10,424 nt of DNA from Acidilobaceae archaeon UBA158. GTDB taxonomy: Archaea; Thermoproteota; Thermoprotei_A; Sulfolobales; Acidilobaceae. The stretch covers positions 20,356 to 30,779 of the forward strand of contig DAXV01000008.1 in NCBI GenBank assembly GCA_002506595.1, given 5' to 3'. The notes beneath the pieces are model-generated. The model was not told the origin of the DNA and searched no databases. It was given only the letters and a program-made list of their open reading frames with translations. This document shows positions 6,180-10,424 of this stretch, piece by piece; within the stretch, counting starts at the first letter, position 1, and every line of letters starts with the position of its first letter. The translations under genes were made by a program, and so were the position numbers.

Positions 6180-6641
6180 TTGATGTTTGAAGAAATCATT
6201 AAAAAATGCCAGGAATCAGATATAGAATGCCAACAGTCTATTAATGAAATTGTGAAAAAGTATTGCTCCAATTCTTCAGATTGTTCAATATCAGTTTATA
6301 GAGAGAATTTAATTCAAAAATTTAATTGGATTGAGCAAATAATAAAAAATGGTGTTCCTGATGGTAGAACAAGACTTATTCTTTATGTTATTTCCAGATA
6401 TCTCATAAATGTAAAAAAATTAAGCGAAGACGAAGCTCTTGCCCAAATAAATGAGTTTATTAATAATAGTTGTAAGAATTATAATAATTGCTCTCAAATT
6501 TATAAATCATGGATAATTAATGTTATAGGTAAAGTAAAAAATGGGAAATGGAAGCCATGGAATATTGATAAGATAAAAAACTCTGACCCAGAGCTATATA
6601 AAGTTCTAGAACCTATTATCAATAAGAAAACTATTAAATAA
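6180..6641 (+). CDS. priX: PriX-like protein, probable accessory subunit of the primase PriSL
   Basis: A mostly helical protein of 153 residues. The core WIEQIIKNGVPDGRTRLILY (50-69) followed by VISRYLINVKKLSEDEALAQI (70-90, inner part) and KSWIINVIGKVKNGKWKPWNIDKIK (109-133, inner part) matches my recollection of the PriX family, described in Sulfolobus as a third, non-catalytic primase subunit related to the PriL C-terminal domain. Its length is close to that of the Sulfolobus protein. Related helical domains also occur at the C-terminus of plasmid primase-polymerases, so a plasmid-derived copy is possible, but no polymerase domain is attached and no plasmid gene is adjacent. Six cysteines (10, 17, 29, 35, 98, 104) fall in three close pairs. 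The start is TTG 6180 or ATG 6183; the GGGTG at 6169-6173 fits either, slightly better the TTG. It appears monocistronic. Confidence 0.7.
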   Translation: MMFEEIIKKCQESDIECQQSINEIVKKYCSNSSDCSISVYRENLIQKFNWIEQIIKNGVPDGRTRLILYVISRYLINVKKLSEDEALAQINEFINNSCKNYNNCSQIYKSWIINVIGKVKNGKWKPWNIDKIKNSDPELYKVLEPIINKKTIK

Positions 6642-6739
6642 ATATTCTATAATTGGATTTTAAATGATTATCTGTATTATTGTATGCATATAAAATAAAA
6701 GCAATTGAAAGCGTTTTGACATCAATAATTTATAAAATG

Positions 6740-6831
6740 TAGCCGGGCGGGGATTCGAACCCCGGTCTCGGGGGTTCTCCCTTAATTTAAAGTCCAGAGC
6801 CCCGAATCCTTGGCCGCTAGACGACCCGGCT
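6740..6831 (-). tRNA. tRNA-Gln (anticodon CTG) with a 19-nt intron
   Basis: The cloverleaf has acceptor AGCCGGG/CCCGGCT (6825-6831 with 6741-6747) and discriminator A at 6740, with CCA not encoded. The D stem is GTCT/GGAT and the anticodon stem CGGGG/CCCCG. The T arm is CGGGG-TTCGAAT-CCCCG. The spliced loop is CTCTGGC, with anticodon CTG at 6795-6797, reading CAG. The A1-U72 pair is the known identity mark of archaeal tRNA-Gln used by GatDE. Without the intron the gene is 73 nt. A TTTAAA box at 6857-6862 places transcription start about 2 nt before the tRNA. Confidence 0.95.
6775..6793 (-). other. tRNA-Gln intron at position 37/38 (bulge-helix-bulge)
   Basis: The anticodon-side CTCT (bases 32-35) pairs with GGAG in the intron to make the 4-bp central helix. 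It is flanked by the 3-nt bulges GGA and AAC, each cut after its second base. Exon 1 then ends at G37 and exon 2 begins at C38. The intron's own hairpin is CTT/AAG around six bases. This is a textbook substrate for the archaeal tRNA splicing endonuclease. Confidence 0.9.
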
Positions 6832-6856
6832 GATTATCTAATATTAGCAATTTTCC

Positions 6857-6862
6857 TTTAAA
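6857..6862 (-). promoter_or_regulatory. TATA box of tRNA-Gln
   Basis: GATTTAAAGG on the minus strand is centred about 26 bp from 6833, two bases before the first base of the tRNA. It sits in the 57-bp gap between thyX and the tRNA, so the tRNA has its own promoter. Confidence 0.5.
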
Positions 6863-6888
6863 TCTTTTTATTGAGCCTAAATTAAAAA

Positions 6889-7833
6889 TTATAAATTCAA
6901 TGTATTATATGCATTTAATAAGCATGCTCTTATTCCGCTATTTTTTACTAGTTCAGGACATCTGTTTATAGTAAAAGGTGCTTTTCCATCTATTAAATTT
7001 TGTAAAGTATCTGGTTCATCTCTGTTTATGTTTTCTAAATGTACGCAGCTTGGACCTGCATATTTAAACAATTCAGGATGTATTTTCATTAATTCTACCC
7101 ATAATAGCCATGCAACTTTCCTAATTTCCCATTGAGCCCTAGTGCACATTCTTAAAGGGAAAAACGTTTGAATAAGCTCTCTTGCATTCATTGTCACAGT
7201 AATTTTAGTTCTTACAGACATTGGTATTATAAATCTAGAATCCTCTTTAGACAAACCAGTAGACAAAAGTTGGTAGTAATTTGCTGTTGCATCAATTAAT
7301 GATTTTGCATATATTAAGGCCCTATCTTTTTTCATCATTGGTGGGAATACATATGCCATATTTGCTGCTTTGATTAATTCTTCTGGTTCTAATGCTGTAA
7401 TCGAATCTTTTAAGGCGTTACTATAGCATTTGTATGCTTCTCTATCTCCTTTTTTGGGTTTCTCTGGGCAATTCATTTTAAGCTTAGAAGCAAGGTATAG
7501 AGCCATTTCTCTTAATGATGCTTCCGTATATCTCATGCTTTGTTGTGTAAAACTTGCTATCCTATGTCTTACTAATTGATGAGAGCATACTCTAGAACAG
7601 CCTTCAATCATAAATGTATATGAGCTATGTTCCCAAGGACTGAAGTGATTTCTTTTGAATGTTTCCTTAATCCATGTATCTATTTCATCTTTGTTTATCT
7701 CTAAGAGATCCAACACTTTTTTTCTTGACGTACTCATTTTAGATGCTGAAGCTATAATTTTAGGCGCTTCTTTAGTATATTCAACTAAGGTTACTTTTAT
7801 ATTAAGGCCTGTTTTTTCTTCCACCAAATCCAC
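6889..7833 (-). CDS. thyX: FAD-dependent thymidylate synthase ThyX
   Basis: A protein of 314 residues. The ThyX signature RHRxxSxxxxSxRY appears as RHRIASFTQQSMRY at 89-102. Other family blocks are FKRNHFSPWEHSSYTFMIEG (59-78), the helix around LSKEDSRFIIPMSVRTKITV (194-213), NARELIQTFFPLR (216-228) and AQWEIR (233-238). ThyX makes dTMP from dUMP using methylenetetrahydrofolate, FAD and NADPH; no thyA is in the window. Four C-terminal cysteines (230, 263, 292, 304) could bind a metal or form disulfides. The start is uncertain: a TTTTAAAA box at 7856-7863 puts transcription start almost on the GTG at 7833, favouring a leaderless start, but GGTGG at 7830-7834 would serve a GTG at 7824. It follows rnp3 by 48 bp on the same strand. 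Confidence 0.95.
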   Translation of the reverse strand: MDLVEEKTGLNIKVTLVEYTKEAPKIIASASKMSTSRKKVLDLLEINKDEIDTWIKETFKRNHFSPWEHSSYTFMIEGCSRVCSHQLVRHRIASFTQQSMRYTEASLREMALYLASKLKMNCPEKPKKGDREAYKCYSNALKDSITALEPEELIKAANMAYVFPPMMKKDRALIYAKSLIDATANYYQLLSTGLSKEDSRFIIPMSVRTKITVTMNARELIQTFFPLRMCTRAQWEIRKVAWLLWVELMKIHPELFKYAGPSCVHLENINRDEPDTLQNLIDGKAPFTINRCPELVKNSGIRACLLNAYNTLNL

Positions 7834-7855
7834 CAGATTTTTATTAATGAGAAAA

Positions 7856-7863
7856 TTTTAAAA
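7856..7863 (-). promoter_or_regulatory. Probable TATA box of thyX
   Basis: The palindromic TTTTAAAA lies in the 48-bp gap between rnp3 and thyX, centred about 26 bp from the GTG at 7833. It gives thyX a separate promoter and predicts a transcript with little or no leader. Confidence 0.4.
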
Positions 7864-7881
7864 GATTATTATGTATATGTA

Positions 7882-8514
7882 CTATTTATTAAGGGATGCA
7901 ATTGCATAATTAGGATAAGTTGTCATTGATAATATAGCATAGGTATAATCAATACCAAGAATTTCAAATAAACTCTTAACATGAACTGGATGCCACAATT
8001 CAAAAATATTTGTTGCATCGCTTACTACGTAAAACCTTATTCCTAATTTTACTATATTTTTAAGCAAATTGCCTATTTCCTTCCACAAAAACATATCATT
8101 ATTGTTTATTAGTTGTCTTAAACTGATCTCAATTATTCCATTTTTATTTATATTAAATAAATTTTTTATGCTTTTATTTATTCTTATATTTTTTTCTGGA
8201 TTAATTCTTATTGCTTTTATTGCTTTTATTTGGCTTATAGTATTAAGTATGGAGTCATTTTCAGGCTCTATTACTAAAAGAGATTCCTTTGAATAACTTT
8301 TTAATGTTCTGTTTAATTCTTCTTTATTACTTACTTTAAAATAATTTCTTTTTATTATATTTATAGAATTATCTTTTGCAATTTTTAAAATATCATTATT
8401 AATAAGACTAGATTCCATACCAATTATTTCATAATTAAATTTTTTAAGCAATAATATCATATTAATGAATTCTTCATAATTTTGGGGATTTATAGATAGA
8501 TCTACATATTTCAT
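7882..8514 (-). CDS. rnp3: RNase P protein component 3 (Rpp30/Rnp3)
   Basis: A protein of 210 residues with the TIM-barrel-type Rpp30 pattern: the first strand MKYVDLSINP (1-10), the strand IEISLRQLI (128-136), then a late strand-helix block IRFYVVSDATNIFELWHPVHVKSLFEILGI (159-188, inner part), equivalent to the family's 'vvSSgA...elRsP.dv..l...lG' region. Together with the catalytic RNA and the other archaeal proteins it matures tRNA 5' ends. Sequence conservation is modest and Lys, Ile and Asn are frequent, as expected at this base composition. Its ATG overlaps the stop codon of the COG1325 gene (ATGA at 8511-8514), implying translational coupling. The order eL15, COG1325, Rpp30 is a known archaeal arrangement and strengthens the call. 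The Pop5 gene that often follows is absent here. Confidence 0.88.
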   Translation of the reverse strand: MKYVDLSINPQNYEEFINMILLLKKFNYEIIGMESSLINNDILKIAKDNSINIIKRNYFKVSNKEELNRTLKSYSKESLLVIEPENDSILNTISQIKAIKAIRINPEKNIRINKSIKNLFNINKNGIIEISLRQLINNNDMFLWKEIGNLLKNIVKLGIRFYVVSDATNIFELWHPVHVKSLFEILGIDYTYAILSMTTYPNYAIASLNK

Positions 8515-8945
8515 TGTCCCACTTTATTATATTTTTCTGTTATTAATTTCTTTAGTTTTTCAATTTCAAATTTATTTTCTAATTTAAATATTAATTTTAC
8601 TACATCGTCAGAATCGCTTAATACTAGTTGTCCTAAATAGGCTTTTTGCTTATTTAATCTCAAATGAAATGTATTGTTTTTTTCTTCAATTCTATCATCT
8701 AGAGTTTTTAACAGCATATCTTTATCAGGTATTGAAAGACTATCAAGTAAATTATTTAATATTTTTTCCGCTTTTTCACCTTCTATAATGCAAGATATTA
8801 CTGAAATTGAGTTTCCATAATAACCTTCATATTGTTCTTCTATTATATTAAAATCATCTTTGATAATATTTTTTAATGTTAAAATTATTTTATCTTTATC
8901 TTCAGTAGCATGCACAAAAACTCTTATTTCGAGGGATTTAATCAA
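8511..8945 (-). CDS. COG1325-type RNA-binding protein (exosome-linked by context)
   Basis: A protein of 144 residues. It has the family hallmarks RVFVHATED (8-16), GYYGNSISV (41-49) and LRLNKQKAYLGQLVL (95-109). The family was proposed from gene neighbourhoods to be an RNA-binding partner of the archaeal exosome or RNase P; direct biochemical evidence is limited as far as I recall. The start is TTG 8945: GGTGG at 8952-8956 ends 6 nt upstream, and there is no nearby in-frame ATG or GTG. It lies 31 bp after eL15 and overlaps rnp3 by four bases, the middle gene of a three-gene operon. Confidence 0.88.
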   Translation of the reverse strand: MIKSLEIRVFVHATEDKDKIILTLKNIIKDDFNIIEEQYEGYYGNSISVISCIIEGEKAEKILNNLLDSLSIPDKDMLLKTLDDRIEEKNNTFHLRLNKQKAYLGQLVLSDSDDVVKLIFKLENKFEIEKLKKLITEKYNKVGQ

Positions 8946-8976
8946 AAATTTCCACCGAGGAATAAAAAATTATTAA

Positions 8977-9627
8977 TTATTTGCCACCGGTATTGAAATA
9001 TCTAATATATTTATTCGCTTCATGACCTTTCTTGAGTTTTCTTTCCTTTTCTTTTTTACTCCATTTATGATTATGTGTATTAGTTAAACCTCTTGTTTTT
9101 GTTAATCCTCTCATTTTCTTTCCTGCATGGGTTAACCCACGATTCGGTCTACCATATTTACTTGAACTATTAATTAACCATGAATAATCCTTATCATTTT
9201 TTATTGATGGATTATTTGGATCAATTAAAATTACTTCATACCATTTATAGTTACCATCTTCTCCCACGTAATAGCTACCAAGTACCACTAAATCTGGATA
9301 TTTATTTTGTGCTCTTTCTTCTGCAATAAGTCTAAGGCTTTTGCTTACTGTAATTGCATTAACTGCCATTCTTTTAGGTCTTCTACCAGATATTGGTCTT
9401 TGTTTTCTCATTCCTCCTTTTCTAACTTTGACTCTAACTACTATAACTCCTTGTTTTGCCTTATAACCTAGCTCTCTAGCTCTGTTTAATCTTGTTGGTT
9501 TTTCTACTCTGATTATTGTTGGTTCTCTTCTCCATTTAATTAATCTTTCTCTCATTAATGCTGCATGTTCATTTTCGTACGGTTTTTTCCATGCATTTGC
9601 TATGTAATAATACATAGATTTAGACAT
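8977..9627 (-). CDS. rpl15e: 50S ribosomal protein eL15
   Basis: A strongly basic protein of 216 residues. It has the eL15 N-terminus YYYIANAWKKPYENEHAALM (6-25), then RLIKWRREPTIIRVEKPTRLNRARELGYKAKQG (28-60, inner part), VRVRKGGMRKQRP-type sequence (VRVKVRKGGMRKQRPISGRRP, 64-84), the block LVVLGSYYVGEDGNYKWYEVILIDP (113-137, inner part), and the C-terminal RGLTHAGKKMRGL (163-175). The length is slightly above the roughly 190-205 usual for eL15 because of the Lys-rich tail. The ATG is preceded by GAGGT at 9636-9640, 8 nt away. It leads the operon with COG1325 and rnp3. Confidence 0.97.
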   Translation of the reverse strand: MSKSMYYYIANAWKKPYENEHAALMRERLIKWRREPTIIRVEKPTRLNRARELGYKAKQGVIVVRVKVRKGGMRKQRPISGRRPKRMAVNAITVSKSLRLIAEERAQNKYPDLVVLGSYYVGEDGNYKWYEVILIDPNNPSIKNDKDYSWLINSSSKYGRPNRGLTHAGKKMRGLTKTRGLTNTHNHKWSKKEKERKLKKGHEANKYIRYFNTGGK

Positions 9628-9666
9628 AACCTTCTACCTCATCATTTATTTCATTTCCTTCTACAC

Positions 9667-9692
9667 TGTAAGTTACAATAGGAATTTTTAAA
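9667..9692 (-). promoter_or_regulatory. eL15 promoter with TATA box and adjacent palindrome
   Basis: TTTAAAAA (9685-9692, minus strand) is the TATA candidate and predicts a start near 9662 with a leader of about 35 nt. Between box and start lies the perfect 11-nt palindrome TGTAAGTTACA (9667-9677). That is where a repressor would block RNA polymerase, but no regulator is identified. Confidence 0.4.
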
Positions 9693-9724
9693 GTTAATTG
9701 ATAAATTCAGAATATTTATAAAAA

Positions 9725-10147
9725 TTATTGTTTTAAAGTTTTTATGTAAGATGATATTCTATTTTCAAGTTTTTCTTTACTTGTCTGCCCAACTATGGAA
9801 TCAACAACTTCTCCATTTACTATAATTAATATTGATGGTATGTGTTTTACCTTATACTTATCAGCAATTGTATAACTAGAATCAACATCTACCCTTCCAT
9901 AAAAAACATTTGGAACTATATTTTGAGAAGCTATTTCCCTAAATGTTTGCAAAAATGTTATGCATGGGCCACACCACTCTGCTGTAAAGAATAGAAAAAC
10001 TAGTTTGTTGTTATTTATGATTTCGTTAAAATTATCTGATTTAACTTCAACAACTATTTCTTTTAAAGAGTTTTCCAAAGCCTGGGCTTTTAACATCAAA
10101 AGCCTTGACAGTTCTTTTCCTAAATCTTCTACATTTTCCTGGCTCAA
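9725..10147 (-). CDS. trxA: Thioredoxin with an N-terminal helical extension
   Basis: A protein of 140 residues. The active site WCGPC is at 58-62 after the strand LVFLFFTAE (49-57), the cis-proline loop is KHIPS with P104, and the order VDVDSSYTIADKYKVKHIP (87-104, inner part) then LIIVNGEVVDSIVGQ (107-121) is that of a thioredoxin fold. It reduces protein disulfides, probably recycled by a thioredoxin reductase encoded elsewhere. It exceeds the usual ~105 residues by about 33 N-terminal residues that look helical and charged; there is no signal peptide. The start is TTG 10147 with AGGA at 10154-10157 six nt upstream. The gene has its own promoter and is not tightly linked to either neighbour. 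Confidence 0.92.
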   Translation of the reverse strand: MSQENVEDLGKELSRLLMLKAQALENSLKEIVVEVKSDNFNEIINNNKLVFLFFTAEWCGPCITFLQTFREIASQNIVPNVFYGRVDVDSSYTIADKYKVKHIPSILIIVNGEVVDSIVGQTSKEKLENRISSYIKTLKQ

Positions 10148-10182
10148 TTTTTATCCTATTAAATAAATTTACATGGCTAGGT

Positions 10183-10190
10183 TAAATATA
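10183..10190 (-). promoter_or_regulatory. Probable TATA box of the thioredoxin gene
   Basis: AATATATTTAAC on the minus strand holds a TATA-like core. A start near 10160 would give a leader of about 13 nt that contains the AGGA ribosome-binding site at 10154-10157. Confidence 0.4.
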
Positions 10191-10324
10191 TTCTTTCTGG
10201 GATATAGTTAAATAAACATTACAGATTGAATAAAAACTCTTGTCATTTTGAGATTGTAAGATATAAAATAAACTGATTTTAGGCCTTAAATGATACCTAA
10301 GATGATAACGATATTAATAGTATC

Positions 10325-10329
10325 AAAAA
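10325..10329 (-). terminator. T-run terminator of tRNA-Asn
   Basis: Five Ts on the transcribed strand begin two bases after the discriminator of tRNA-Asn. T-runs are the usual termination signal of archaeal RNA polymerase. Confidence 0.45.
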
Positions 10330-10331
10330 GG

Positions 10332-10404
10332 CGCCGGGGGAGGGACTCGAACCCTCGACCGCCCGGTTAACAGCCGGGCGCTCTACCTGCTGAGCTACCC
10401 CGGC
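10332..10404 (-). tRNA. tRNA-Asn (anticodon GTT)
   Basis: A complete intronless 73-nt cloverleaf: acceptor GCCGGGG/CCCCGGC with discriminator G at 10332, D stem GCTC/GAGC, anticodon stem CCCGG/CCGGG around CTGTTAA (anticodon GTT at 10369-10371), and T arm GAGGG-TTCGAGT-CCCTC. CCA is not encoded; the two Cs after the discriminator are followed by T. Every stem pairs perfectly and is GC-rich, in contrast to the surrounding DNA. The promoter lies beyond the end of the window. Confidence 0.97.
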
Positions 10405-10424
10405 TTGCCTAAAATATTGTTTGG

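Noticed and set aside
7655..8296. Plus-strand frames of 68 and 75 codons
   Set aside because: They are antisense to thyX and rnp3; composition reflects the complementary strand.
9960..10166. Plus-strand 68-codon frame
   Set aside because: It is antisense to the thioredoxin gene, with no ribosome-binding site.
10271..10310. C/D box small RNA near CTGA and GATGATAA
   Set aside because: The boxes are in the wrong order and the C-like box has a mismatch.
10290..10368. Short plus-strand frame from ATG 10290
   Set aside because: It runs into the antisense strand of tRNA-Asn and has no ribosome-binding site.
1..10424. CRISPR array, insertion sequence, integrase or attachment site at the tRNA genes
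   Set aside because: No regularly spaced repeats, transposase or integrase frames, and no duplicated tRNA 3' ends are visible.

Overview
The window looks like chromosomal DNA of a thermophilic crenarchaeon. Several signs agree: eukaryote-type ribosomal proteins (eL39, eL31, eL15), aIF6, a PDCD5-family protein, the RNase P protein Rpp30 next to a COG1325 RNA-binding protein, a tRNA-Gln with an A1-U72 pair and an archaeal bulge-helix-bulge intron, TTTAAA-like TATA boxes, and a likely homolog of the crenarchaeal primase subunit PriX. Protein-coding DNA is very AT-rich while both tRNAs are very GC-rich, as expected of a low-GC hyperthermophile or thermoacidophile. A Caldisphaera-like member of Acidilobales would fit, but that is inference from memory and composition, not a database result.

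Layout. 75-863 (+): a single-domain KaiC-family ATPase. It converges on a minus-strand pair, a NAPRTase-family nicotinate phosphoribosyltransferase (2433-3629) followed after 10 bp by a MOP/Wzx-type flippase (905-2422). 3812-4099 (-): a 95-codon acidic protein of unknown function with its own promoter. 4342-5898 (+): a tight translation operon of PDCD5-family protein, eL39, eL31 and aIF6. 5899-6179 is a non-coding spacer that starts with stacked, mutually exclusive inverted repeats. 6180-6641 (+): the PriX-like protein. From 6740 to the end everything is on the minus strand: tRNA-Gln(CTG) with a 19-nt intron, ThyX, an eL15 - COG1325 - Rpp30 operon, a thioredoxin, and tRNA-Asn(GTT).

How the parts work together. 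Most of the window serves RNA and protein synthesis: ribosomal proteins, the 50S anti-association factor aIF6, tRNA 5' processing (Rpp30), a probable exosome- or RNP-linked RNA-binding protein, and two tRNAs. ThyX (dTMP), NAPRTase (NAD salvage) and the putative PriX (primer synthesis) connect to nucleotide supply and replication. The aIF6 neighbourhood lacks the eL20/LX and prefoldin-alpha genes that commonly follow aIF6 in archaea; the spacer and priX are there instead.

Translation signals are consistent. Most starts lie 5-8 nt after a GGAGG-, GGGGG- or GGTGA-type Shine-Dalgarno sequence. This resolves several starts, including unusually many TTG codons. No CRISPR array, insertion sequence, integrase or obvious defence system is visible. 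The most interesting items are the stand-alone PriX-like gene, the inverted repeats behind aIF6, the minimal tRNA intron, and the orphan acidic gene.
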